A stretch of DNA of 64,000 bases, from the NCBI GenBank assembly GCA_030386875.1, contig CM059567.1, positions 54,482,020 to 54,546,019 on the forward strand, in the 5' to 3' direction. This DNA comes from Morinoia aosen. Its lineage: Eukaryota; Arthropoda; Malacostraca; Amphipoda; Talitridae. Position numbers and translations under genes: made by a program. Below are positions 10,757 to 24,000 of the stretch, one piece after another; position 1 is the first letter of the stretch; every line of letters begins with the position of its first letter. The notes under the pieces were generated by a model. It was not told the origin of the DNA, did not search any database, and was given only the letters and a program-made list of their open reading frames with translations.

Positions 10757-13606
10757 GGCAAAATATCCAAGAGAATATGTTTATATTGTTTCTCCCAATA
10801 ATATAGATAACTTCTGGCCCGCTAGTATCCTCCTCTCATGGTTTGTCTTTAAGTAAAAGACATTTATATTAAGAAATCTTTAAAATCAAATTTATTGCAA
10901 TTTTTTTCATGTATAAATTTTTCCGGGGAATAAACTGTTTCTTTTCTTTTGTATTCTTTTTAGCCTTTTTTTGACTTTCCCAAAAAATTTGCATTACTTC
11001 AAAGTGGCCATTTGGCCTAAATTCTACACAATATGTAGTAAATTAAAAACATTTAAATAAATTGCAGCACGGAAACCTTGATGATGTAGCTAGTCGCTGT
11101 GGGTGGTCATTTCGCTCATTGGGAAGAACAACATCACAAGTCGAATTCTTGATTTTTCAGGAAAAGTGATTTTACCTTTACAAACTGCTTTACGGAATCA
11201 GTTTCGATCGAAAAAAGGAATCCTTACTTTGGGTCAATTATGAAGGTACAGTTATGGTGGTTTTACCAAAATACGTAGAACGAAATGGCTAACTTAACAG
11301 TATGGGTTAGTCAATATCCCAAAATATTTAATTATGACGTTCTTCTTCATAATTAGCAATTTCGTCTTGAAATCAGCCTTGAAATTCTGGAGCAATTAAA
11401 GCACTAAATAATACTTGCCATTCGTCCTATTCGTCCTATGGGCCCTATTCGTAACCTATATATAACTTTTAGCCAAACCTGTTCACGTCCTTCCCGATCA
11501 AATCGTTTAAAAAACCACTTCTACACACATTGACTTTGAATATGTTCTTATAATAATTCTCCACGTTTTTCCAGGAACTTTTAAACATGAATTTTAACCA
11601 TATGTAGATGCAAACCGAACTCACTCCTCACTAAAGCTTTTGAATTTGACTTTGAACATCTTTGAACGCATGCACGCCAAGTAGTTCTCAGAACTAAAAC
11701 AAGTATAGGCTCTGCTTGTGAGCATCAAATGTAAATTGCATCACGAGGCCATTTGGCGACGACATTAATGCTTCTTTTTGCGACTTAAGGTAATTAGAGC
11801 CCGCACAAGCAAGCTGAGGCCATTGACACGCTCCCACAACGAGGCGGTCGGAGCCGCCTGCCATTACAGCCCCGCTATTTTCCTGCCACGCTCTCTCCGC
11901 TCCATTCCTGTGCTATTTGTGCACTGCTTAATCTCTTTTTGAACACATCTAGCTCAAGGTTTGCTTGAAATGTTTGCGCAAAAGATTTTCCCTCATGAAG
12001 AAATTCAGGCAATATCGATGAGATTATATTGTGTTCCATTTCTCGAGTGTTTTTTAACGGTGACGATTGCGGTGCCTTCCTGGATAGGTTTTATAGGTAC
12101 TAGGAACGTATTTTTAGCTTTTTTGAGGTTCTCAGGAACAGTGTTTGGTATCAAAATGTTCAAATATGCATTATCCTCGAGACAGAATTTTTCTCAATTG
12201 ATTTAAACTGACTTAGGTTCGAAGTAAAAGATAATTATAATGAACTTCACTAGCGGCGAGAGCTAAAAAAAATAGATTTTTACTAAGCTTAGTCTGGTAC
12301 GTCGTTATTCGAGTGTGTTGGAGGGGAATACCAAAACGACTACAGAAATAAAGTTAGTGTTGCTTAAAGGTCTTTCTTTAGTAATTTAGCTTGAAAATTT
12401 AAGAAATTTAATAAAAATCTAAGGCCGTATTGACACCGCAATGGCCACCGGCAAAGCGGTAGTAAACGGTGCTATTATGAGCTTCAATTAAGAAAATCGT
12501 TGCAGGGCAGAATTACTACATTACTAGTCTTTAAATTACTAGTGTGTCAATTTGTGTTACTATCTTGGGCATTGTCTGACCGCGAAGAAATAAAATATCT
12601 TGAAATATTCTGTTGTATCAAGTATGATAAGTCCAACTTCTCTAATTACTCTACCACTTATGTCTCCAGTATGGATTTTATTAAACGAAATTCTCAATTC
12701 ATAGAATAAGAAGGGATAATAAAAATGCTTTCTTAGAAAATAGTTTATCACTCTTCAAAATAACTAATATAACAAGTTTTAAAAAAAGCCTCCCTAAGTA
12801 GAGCCTACAGAGAGATAAAATTTCCTAGAACTCCGAATAAAAGTACTGACATAAATACATGGTGATTCACCATTTATAAACTGAACTAAAATATACAAGC
12901 AGTTAGCGATAAAATTCACGAATCTATAAAATTAGGAAAAATGTATCTCATCACATCAGTTTTTCTACAAATTTCTTAAGCGCAGGGGCTAATGCTAACA
13001 ATTTACCTCATTAGAAAAGAATACACTTAATGAAATGATTAGTTCGTACCCCATCGTTGATCGGGCACCTTGTAATGTCATAGTTTTTTGAAGAAATGTT
13101 ATTACCTTGAACTAACCAGTTCATTTTCTGCATTAGAATACGCTGAAAATTTAAAATTATCGTATGAAGTAAATGGGAGTCAATTCTTTATTTCATCAAA
13201 GTTAAAGCTCTTTGATGGCTAAATAATTGAAAGGAATCGAGATGGACAGATTTTAAATAGGTCTTATGTTGACAATTTACTGATAACTGGGGAAGTTCAC
13301 GAGAAACGAGCATTCGTGTGAAGCAGAGTTAGAATAGACTGCTGTCTGATAAGAGAAAAACTCTCAAAAATGATAGAGTAGTACAAATTTTACCACTAAA
13401 TCCAGAGCTACTTACGTAGAACTGGAGAAAGAATTATTGACAATAAAATTTGTAGAGATAAAATGAAGGATTGTCTGATCATCCACGTCATTGAGCGTTC
13501 ATTGAAGGTAGCAAAGCATGCACAAACTCTGCCATACGAGTATTCTGCTGTTGGAGTTCGAAAAACTTTCAATTTATTTGATGTAAACAAAATATGTCTA
13601 ACATTT
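10757..13606. other. No gene seen (3' intergenic flank of receptor gene)
   Basis: About 2.9 kb of A+T-rich DNA beyond the likely poly(A) site. Short open frames only; no repeats or RNA genes recognised. Confidence 0.55.
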
Positions 13607-13612
13607 TTATTT
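13607..13612 (-). promoter_or_regulatory. Candidate polyadenylation signal AATAAA
   Basis: The nearest AATAAA I find on the minus strand beyond the stop codon is about 415 bp downstream; a second lies at 13573-13578. This would give a 3' UTR of roughly 430-460 bases. In A+T-rich DNA the hexamer occurs often by chance, so this is only a plausible position. Confidence 0.25.
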
Positions 13613-14026
13613 AAAGGCTTGTACACTTTTCATAGGCTCATTAGCTCACGTTTTAGCTTCTGAATGTGTCATAAAAATCAAGATATAGTCTCTCGTTTGC
13701 GTCTACATACTTCAAAATTTTACTGAGACATATACTACCTTTCGCGGGCGAGTCTTTAAGTCATCATTTTCTTTAGACAGAGATAACGTCAAAAAAAAAA
13801 TTCCGTGGGCTATGAGAAGCAATAGAAAATGCGAATGCATCAGTTGCGGAAACTATTAATCAGTCATTCCTACCAGAATACGGAAACTCGCCAACTATTG
13901 ATGGGATAACCGGAAAGCAGAGTCCTCGGATATTTCTTACTGAAGGAATTGAGGGAAAACGACTTCAGCTCTCCTCCAGTGCTATGACATTCTATTGAGT
14001 GCAATGTGAAAACGGAATGGAAACTT

Positions 14027-15093
14027 TCACGTGGATTCAGTGTCGCTGGACTTCTGCAGGGCGGGAGAGGGAGCTACGTGGGTTTGCTGCTTGCTATTTA
14101 ACGTGTTATGTATATTTTTAGCGGGTGTTTTACAGGCTTCCAACGGATTATCTTTGAGAGTTGCCGCGCTGCCACTTTGAGGAGCAGTGGGTGCCGATGA
14201 ACAGCTGCTGTTGCTGCTGGTGTCACTGGTGTTGCACTGCAGCTGACCTGTGGCTTTCTTGAACCTGTGAACCCTCAAGGTTGTAGACGGCGACGATGAA
14301 GCATTCGATGACGTGGACGATGAGCATCTAAATGTTGACGGAGGTTGAGACCTCATATGGGATGGTGAATATTTCGGTGTCCCAGAATTTGTATCTGAGG
14401 GCTTAGTGTTTGATGATGATGCGTTCACACTAGTATTTGCATCATTATGGACAGTATTATTTGCGTATATTATGGAATTAGAGCCACTACTTTGATTGTC
14501 GGCGCTGCTAACGTTGCTGTCCTCGTCAAAATCATCATCGTCATCTAATCTTGGATCATGGAATGTTTTTGTCTCCGCAATGGGCTCGTGGAAAGTGACC
14601 CTTGGCTCGCTTGGCTTGGTGGTGTGAGGACTACCATGGGTAGGGAAAGGCTGGCAGGATGACCTGGCCAACCGAGCACTTGTATCCCCAAAGTGGCTGC
14701 ACACATCAGAATTGTTCTCAGTTCGCAGTCTCGTTTTATCGATGTTTTCGGCCGAGTTCGGGTTGATGAGGTACTTTGAGACGTTGTCATAATCAGAACA
14801 TGGCTTGTCAACGGAGCGGCAGTATTGGCTTGGTCTGTCCTGCCTGCCACTGCCATCGACGCTGAAACTCCGCATTAAAACTCGAGCGCCTCCCACCCCA
14901 ACCTGAGGCAGAGGGCTTCTGTGACCTTCACTGCCGTGCATTTGAACATCTGGAAAAGCCTGTGTTACTCTGATATTGTTGCCACCGTGCATAGCTTGGC
15001 TTTGGTGTCCTGGTCTTTTTAAAGAAGCAAAATGACTCGGAGAATCGCTTTGCCGTGGTCGGGGTCCCAAAGTTCCAAAGTGTGCAAGCTGAC
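14027..15093 (-). CDS. Exon w15: terminal cytoplasmic exon with stop
   Basis: Acceptor CTAACTTTGTAG; the first two bases complete the Gly codon begun by w14, then QLAHFGTLGPRPRQSDSPSH follows. The exon runs 354 residues to TGA. It is low-complexity and disordered, rich in Ser, Asn, Thr and Asp, with an acidic run DDDDDFDED and a Ser-rich run near the end. The last residues are KSSDTEST; this lacks the hydrophobic final residue of a standard PDZ ligand. G+C and codon use match w14. There is no sign of a further coding exon downstream. Confidence 0.88.
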
Positions 15094-18000
15094 CTACAAA
15101 GTTAGAAAAAAAGGGAGCAATTGATAAAACAGCAGCACCAAAATTTTAAGGTTGCTATCCCTACTGCGAAAAAGAAGAACATGAATGAAAAAATATTAAA
15201 TTCATTTCGATACAGTAAATGATGTTCAGACTTTTTCATTATGATGGATCACACACCATGAGCAAAATAAACATAGTAAATCAATTTGATGAAACTCACC
15301 TTGGCAACATCGAGAATCCTGTGTATCAGACGTGTACCCGCACAAATCAGCTGGATTTAGTGCTGAGAATTTTGAATACGCTTTATCTGGATAGTTACAT
15401 CGAGATATTGTGTTCATCCTTCCATGGTTCACATCATGTAAGCTCTTATCGTAATTTGGAGAGAGTAAATTTTTGACGTGCTGATCTAACATGACGGGGT
15501 CCGATGGAATGCCTTCGTTAGCGGAGTCCCCTTTGTAAGCCGGCAAGCGTTCATTGTTGCTGGCGCCCCGCATCGGGTTACCTTCCCTGTCCAGAATGGG
15601 GTCCATCGGAGGGCCTTGTTGAGAGTGTAATTGGTGCATGTGGTGATGATGATGAAAATGGTCGTGTCCATAGTTTGAATGGCACGAAGGATGCATGTGA
15701 CCGTGATTTTCCTGTGACATTCTTTTTTGGTGGCAGTGTATGTGATGCCGAGGCTGCATCTGGACCATGCAAGAACTTGGATGAACCAAATCGAGCAAAC
15801 TGGAGTTTTCTTCTGGCAAGCTGGAAGGCTGATGAGGCATAAATGTCGATCTATTGAAGCCTAGTGGATGATGATGCTGATGGGGCGTCCTGGACCTACC
15901 GAATTCTGGCGTTTCTATGCCATGCTTTGATCTCGTCTGAGGATTGAAGAACAAAGGCGACTCAGCCATGCTGCTCGACCCTCTCACGTGTGAACATTGC
16001 ATAGGGTAACTGTGCCAAGATGATATGGATATTTGATCTTCCGCTCTACAAGGAGACCGTCTGTCGCAGCAACTTTCAGCCAGAGAGCAAATTTCGGGCC
16101 CAAGCTCTGCCTTTTCACAGCGCTTGTTGGTTTCTTCAGGGGAGAAACACTCTTCAATGTTTTCCAGTTGGCAAGTAGTAGGTCTTAGTATTTGGTTGTC
16201 TTCATTGCAGCTTGATTCGTTGGCATTGGATGGTAAAGGGTCCGGGACCTGTAAATCCATGATGTCACTGCTTGTTTTGAAGTTTCCTGTGTTCGACAGA
16301 GATGGCGAATGCTCGCGCCTCGGATACAGGAGAATTGATTGAGCTAGAGAGCTCGTTTGCTCGTCATCTTCGAAGTGGTTACCCTGTCAAAAATGTGTTA
16401 AATCAGATGCTGAAACGAATCATAGTTGTTGTAAAATCACTTGTAAGAAATAAAAAATGATCTACCGCGGAGCAGATGCGACTGTTCTTGCGTGTCATTG
16501 AAAAGTCTAGTATAAAATTACATTCAATTATTGTTTTAGAAGTCGGAACATTCGCTTTTTCGAAATTATTCAGAAGAAATTTTAAAATCATTAATGCAAT
16601 GAATGATTTTCTGATTATATAAGTCTCATAAATTTTCTTAAGTTCATATTTGTTTGTGTAATTATTTGGGATTCTGTGCAGATAAACGTAGAAAAGTTAC
16701 TTAAATTACATAATTAAACCATTTTTATTTTTCAAAGAATAACAAACCTACAAAGAGAGGAATAAATACTAATGACTATAAAAAATTTAGGAGAGCTTTG
16801 ATACAGTTTTTTACTCAGTTTTCGGTGCTAATTCATTGGAGCTCCAACTTCAATAAAAACACGTTGGAATTTGTCAAACCTTTCCGAATGAAATTACAAT
16901 ATTTAATGGCAAACATCAATCATTCTTTGTTTTGAGGGGCAGTATTAAAGTCCCATGAGCAAAAGACTCAGTAGTAAATAGAATTGTAACGAACACCCTT
17001 GCAGCTCTAATTAATATAAAATAAATTACATTAATCCTTTCCTGCACCATTGCAAATTGTGAATGAAAATCTTTTCCCCTGAAAGGTGAGCTGCGAGCAG
17101 TATGAAGCTTGAGGCGTTGAGTACAGTGCTTCCATTAACAGAGTGAAATATGTGGAAAAAAGGGGATGGTTGAATTACACGAAAAGGACAAGTAGTTTAA
17201 ACACTAGCTAAGTTGCAAGCTTACGGCGCTCATGGCAGGCAGCGGAGTAGGAGCCAGCAACTCATGCTGACCCTCTGCGTCGCTGCCGGGCGTGCCGGGG
17301 TACAGCGCGATGCCCGTCGTTTTGCTGCTTGATGCTGCCACGTACAACATAAACTGAATGTTAAATTCCACTCCAGGTACTGAATTTATTGTAGTCAGTG
17401 TTGACGATCATAGAAGCATATTTCAAGTGAGGAGTGTATGGGTTTGGAATGGTATGCTGGAAGATTGCCACTTGCTCTACTCTCATGTTTTCGCATCTCA
17501 TTGATGAATAGATGAAAAGTAAATCAGCACACATTTTTGTACACGTGTAATACTGGAGATGCTACACGACTGATATTTACAGCCTAGCGCTAGAAATTTT
17601 TCTATTGAAGAAATGTTGAGAACATGTAATGAAGATGGTCGAGCATTCCTGCAACCAGGTGCATTAAGCATTATGAAATATATTAAAATACATCAAAACG
17701 AAGTTTTTAAAAAATATAAGGAAATGCGCCGTTGGAAAGAGCGAAACAAGAAATACTGAGAGCTGAGAATCGATATGACCTCGCATTCCTGAAACCAGGC
17801 TTGGCAGCAATAATCCAAACGATAAAATTTAAATACACAGAAGTATAAAATTAAGCAATGAGAACGATCAGAAATGAAATACACAGAAGTATAAAAGTAA
17901 GCAAAGAGAATGATTGGAAACTAAATTCACAGAAGTATGAAATTAAGCAATGAGAACGATCAGAAATTAAATTCACAGAAGTTCAAAATTGAGCAATGAG

Positions 18001-21000
18001 AATGATCAGAAATTAAATACACAGAAGTTCAAAATGAAGCAATGAGAACGATCAGAAACCAAATACAAAGAAGTATGAAATTAAGCACTGAGAACGATCA
18101 AAAATGAAATACACAAAATTTTAAAATCAAGCAATGAGAACTACCAGAAATTGCACTATAAAGGTAAGTTTACCCGAGAGAGAGTTGGCGCGAGCACGGC
18201 GGCGCAGGAAGCAGACGATGATGGCGAGGTTGAGCGACAGCAGAGCGGCTCCAGTCACCACGAGGATGAGCAGCAGCAGCCGCGGCGTCCGCCAGCTCCC
18301 TGCCCCATGGCCATCCGTGTCTGGACGGTGTCGTGAGCACGTTCCAAAGTAATTAGTGGCTACGGAAAACTGTTGCCGCTGACTGGTCACACGTTCCAGA
18401 GTAATTGATGGATATGGAAAACTCTTGACAAACTGGTCACACGTTCCAAAGTAATTCATAGCTACGGAAAACTGTTGACACTAACTGGTCACACGTTCCA
18501 GAGTAATTGATGGATATGGAAAACTCTTGACAAACTGGTCACACGTTCCAGAGTAATTGATGGATATGGAAAACTCTTGACAAACTGGTCACACGTTCCA
18601 GAGTAATTGATGGCAACGGAAAACAGTTGGCTCGAACTGGTTCATGAGACTGAGGTACGTGTTAAAGAATGTACTTCCACTGCTTGAATGAATTCAGTAT
18701 GTGTGTAAAGTGAAATACCAATCAATACGATCAGTAAATAATCGAATTACAAGCTCAATTCTGGTTCTTTAGATACTCGTATTATAAGATGAAAACGTAT
18801 CAGATTGATTTCTGTAAGATCGGATGCTCACTGATAGCATAGGTATGCAGTTCATTTTATTGATTAGAAAAGCACTCAGTCTATGCTGACCGTCAGTTAC
18901 GAATATTTTAAATGCATGAAGTCTTCACGCGAGTGGAAAGAGAATCAAAGTATTTCTTATTCTTCTTGAATCTCTGGTCATCACTAAAGAGCTCAGGGGC
19001 ATTCACTTTCAACTTCAGAGACCCGAGAGGTAGCAATCAAACCGAAATAAAAAATAAATCTTTTCTTGAAAGAGAAAAACTGGCGTAGTTTCTTCCACAC
19101 ATTTCCAAGCATGTAGACCGCCAGTTTGTCAACTTGAATTTTTTTTGTTTTGCTGATGGTGAAGCACTGGAATCCCAGCGTGACATAAACTAGATTTACA
19201 TTATTAAAAATTTTTGAGAACAGGAAAACTGCATTTTATGAGATTAGCAATCTTTGTTCTTTTCTTGAAAATTTGATAACCTTGAAATCTAAATTAAACC
19301 AGATTGAAATATGATCGAGAGAAAAAATGCAAAAAGTATGTACTCGTACATGCCGAAGGAAAGCAAAATCATGAAACAATTTTTTCATGTAATTCAACAC
19401 TTTTAATTCAGCCTACTTCATTTCATCGTTTGTTAAAATAAGCGTGCAAAAAATAGGTACTTCGGCTTAAATTATACTTTTAAATCGGAAGGAGAGTTTA
19501 AAATGAATAATGTGTGACAAGAAAATTCAGTGAAAAACAATAAATTCATGTCAAGATATTAATTCGTGCGAAAAAAAAGCCTTTTAAAGAATAAAATTAT
19601 TTTGAAGAATGATCATTGGATGGCGGAAACACACAGTATAAAAAAACTAATGAGAACTATTAAAAAAACATAAAAGAAAAGCGAATTGTTCTTCCAAATA
19701 ACTGCAACTGCAGCTCGGGTCACAGCCCTACAAATTGCCTCGCCGAACTTTGTCGGGTACACAACATTTGAGCGTTAAAAGCTAATAAAAGTGGCGTTGA
19801 TGGTGCTATAAGTCTGAGCTGCCAACAGAGGAACAAGCATCGCCCCTTATTTTCCTAAGCGTTCCACATCTATGTTTTGTCTTTGTATCTCGAGCATTCC
19901 ATGCGATATACACCACCTTAAGCCTTACATCACATTGGTTTCAGCATTAGATGATGAGTTTACTGGCAGATTATTTGCGATATACACAAGCTTAACCCTT
20001 ACATCACATTGGTTTCAGCATTAGATGATGAGTTTACCGGCAGATTATTTGCGATTTACACAAGCTTTAGCCTTACATCACATTGATTTTAGCATTGGAT
20101 GATGAGTTTACTGGCAGATTATATTATTTGCGATTTACACAAGCTTGAGCCTTACATCACATTGATTTCAGCATTAGATGATGAGTTTACTGGCAGATTA
20201 TTTGCGATATACACAAGCTTAAGCCTTACATCACATTGGTTTCAGCATTAGATGATGAGTTTACTGGCAGATTAAGCTACTAGGGTATGATAGAAAATTG
20301 CATTGGTGATCTAAATTTTAAATATCGAACGTTGTAAGAATTTGTAGCATTTGAAGAACCTAAGAAGTGTATGATGAAATGAAATTTTGACTGTTAATGG
20401 ATCTCTAAACAACAACGCACCTGTCCCTGAACCTGAATTTCTGACCAGTCATAAATTACGACGGGTGGTGACAATTTCGTGAGAGCAGTTTGATAAAAAA
20501 CACGAGCGTTAAATTGCAAAACACAACGTCATGAATCTATCTAATTTTTTGTATATTTTCCATATTTCTTGCAACGTGCGGGAAGATAGCTCATAAAATG
20601 TTTCTCTCTTCCTTCTTAAAATAATTGAATAATCTAACACAACGGAGCTGTGAATATATTTTACTTTAGATTATCGGAGATCTGTGGGCCGTCATTGAAA
20701 GACAAAGGGTCGGTTACCCACATTTTAAAATGATTCTGTTTACGCTTCCTTCCGTTTTGCTTTATTTCTGCTTCCTGTTTTTAGTTTTACATTTTTGCGA
20801 GTTATTTTTAACCAGATGAAAAACGGAACTGTCAAAATAAGAAATTCTTACCTATAGCAAAGACAGAATCTCAATAAAAAATAGGGTAACTAAAACGGCA
20901 GTACATTATTGTTCCCTATACCTGTAGTAAAAACAAAATCGCTGCAAAAAATAGGGCAACTAAGCAGGCAGTACGTTACTGCGGGCTGAGTGTCTCACAT

Positions 21001-24000
21001 GGCATTTTGAAGGCGATGGGAGCGGTGGGCTGCGATGTGCCCTGCTCGTTGGAGGCCGCCACCACGAAGCTATACGTCACGCCGGCCTGCAGACCTGTCA
21101 GACGCGCCCATGTTGAGGCGCCAGGTGCGATCTCCACCACCTACACACACGTACGTCAGACCTTATTTCTCTCTTAACACACCCCTCATGCACATACTTA
21201 CGTCGTTATTTCTCTTTCACAGGCTTCTCATGCACATGCGTTAGTCGTTATTTCATTCTTAACCGGCTTCTCATGAAAGGACTCACGTCGTTATTTCTTT
21301 CTTAACATGCTTCTCATGCCTATACTTCCGTCGCTTTTTTCTACCTAAGTGAAGGCTATCTGTCCAGATAGCGAAATATGTAGTTTGTTACGATTTGTTT
21401 AACGTTAAAACACAGACGGTAGGTTCAGGTTAGGTTGGATATGGCTTGAATTGAATGAACTTGGTTATATGTTAGGTTTTAGTTCAATTTAGTTAAACAA
21501 ATGAACATTGATCAGTTTTCTTGAGGCAACAATGAGGATAATTATATCTATTATTATTATCATGAAATATTACAGCAGATTTTTCTATCGCATCATGATC
21601 TATACATTTACAAGAGACTCGCATCATGTAGTTAGCTCGTGCAGTTTAGGAGTGAAATTGTATTAAACGATTGTTTCGTGCGCCACATGTAAAATAGATT
21701 AATGCATGTTTGTCTTATGATAAGGTGAATGCATTGAAGAAATTGAACCAAAATATACGTATTGTTTGCATAAAAAGCAAAAGAATTAAATAGAAACGAA
21801 TAATGCGGCCCTCAGATCACTCACTAAACTTAAAGAACTAAAATTACATGAAGACAAGACAACACAAGTTTACCGACTTGATATTTTCATACACATTTTG
21901 AGAGAGACTTACGCGTAAAGATTGTCAAAGAATAATTCATTTAAGAGTGAAGGAGAGAGTTGAAGCTCAAAATTTATTTTGAAGCACCAGACCGCAACAT
22001 TTCTGCCATGAGAGCAGAAGACAGAGTGAGACTGAGTGGTGCTATCCCTTGTGACCTGTGCTTGCGAGGACGCCAGCTTAGTAGCGTTATGTTCAGGGAT
22101 AGGAGGGGGAAGTGTTTGGGGGAGTTTCATTTCACAGGTGGGTTCTATTGTATGTACGCAAAGAAGTGTTTATCTAAGAACATGCTGAAAATACGTTTCA
22201 ATGCGCAAGTTTTTAGAGATCTAAATATATAATTTTCCCCTGTGATCACTTCATGGCAGTAGATGGGAATTACGATGTGTTCCAAGCTTTTACTCAATGG
22301 GACAGATTTTTTTAATGACTGAGTTGTTCTTATTTGCAAGTATGCTTCGGAAATTTTTGGTGCACCGAATAAAAAAAATCTGGAATCAGGAATAACATAT
22401 ATCACCATGAATCAAACAGAGAAAACCTTGACACACGCACCTGATGCTTGCCGGTGAGTTCAGACCTGTACTGCAGGATGTAACCAACTTCACTGCTGTA
22501 CGCCTGGCTGGCAGCCACAGCGTCTATGGACGTGCGCGACTGCTCCACGTATTCGGCGTCAGGAAGTCCTGTGCCTCCAACTTCGGAATTTCTATCACTC
22601 GCACTTTTGCTTCTGTCCGATGAATCGCGTGCTTTGTCTGCGGCGCCTGATATTGTGTTACGATACGCTGCTGGTCTGTTGGGTCTGCCTGCAGTCCACG
22701 CCAGCACGATTGAGTCTCCTGTCACGTTCACAACCTGGCAGAAAGGAAAACATTTACTGTTAGTGGAATTTTACTCTAAATCAACAGGTGATGAAAAACA
22801 AAGCTTGGGTCATATTTCAGACTGACCCTCAATTAATTCCAAACTCTGGATCCTTTTGGTCTTATTTTTCTTGTCAAGTGCGTATTTTTTATGTTAACTA
22901 AGGTAGTTTTAAATTAATGTCTTATCCGATAAAATTTGGACGAATTGGCTAAATTAGATATACGGGGATGACGTGGCTGTACAGTTATCGAAAGGGGCGA
23001 ATGAGTTACTGAATCATATATATAAATATATATTTATGCGTCTAACTTTATTCGACGGATGGTATTCTGTTTACTGTGAGCAGTACCTTCTTTCTACCGA
23101 CAGCACACTGCTGGGTTTCTTCCGAAGAGTTTGATTTTAGTCTTATCTGACCACATAAACTTTTGCCAAACTCTTTGCTTTTCTCTTGATAGGTTTTAAT
23201 GAAATTGAAACGAGCTCTGTCATGTAGGCGTTTAAGTAATGACACTTTCTTTGGTGATGTTGAAACCAAGTCAGTGCAATTTAGAGCTCTACTAATGGTA
23301 TCTATGCTAACTTCAATCCCAGCTCCTTTGAGGCCGATTTGAATTTAAGGGGTTTTCTGTACCTGTTTTGCTTATCCACCCATAATTGCTTTCGTTTAAC
23401 CTTCTTGGTCTACCAAATCTTATAAGGTTTGCAATTACGTTGCCAAATTTCTTAAACTTTCTGACTGTGTTTCCCGCAGTATTTAGTGATATATTCATTT
23501 TTTAACATATTTATCGACATCCCTGCCGTTTTTGTGACGTGTAAATATTTTTTACGCATATCGTTTGATAACTCTTTATCTTCAGCCATTTTTAAAAAGT
23601 TATCTGCGGATTGAGCTTCAAAGAGCTAGACAGCAGAGGGAACTATAATATTTTGTAAGCAATTGAGCGCTCCTCGGATTGGTTGGTCAAACCTTTCGAA
23701 AATTATTTAATTTGCAAATAATTGAAAGGGTTATAAAAATTTGATTATTCAAAAGGATATAGTGCCATGTGGCCAATACTTTTGAGCGGGATTATTTTTG
23801 GTTTGAATCGATAAAATTATTTCCATACTGAATTTTTCACTATCGTTCCACATACTAGAAACTTGTAATAACACTATATAGGATAATGCTGACAAAATAT
23901 TTAATAAAATTCCTCAACCAAACTCAAGGTGTGACCAAAAATCCCCCTCCCTTTTTGTGATCAAATTATTATATATATAGCATGCTTCATGGATTTGAGA

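Noticed and set aside
14027-14050. C-terminal EST as a PDZ-binding motif
   Set aside because: Class I PDZ ligands need a hydrophobic last residue; this ends in Thr.
14545-15772. Additional minus frames of 60-103 codons and plus frames over w14 and w15
   Set aside because: Shadows of the two long cytoplasmic exons; no domain or start context of their own.
18127-18459. 110-codon minus frame running from the 50-bp array into the TM exon
   Set aside because: The frame crosses a good acceptor whose phase fits w11. The upstream part is repeat sequence read through by chance.
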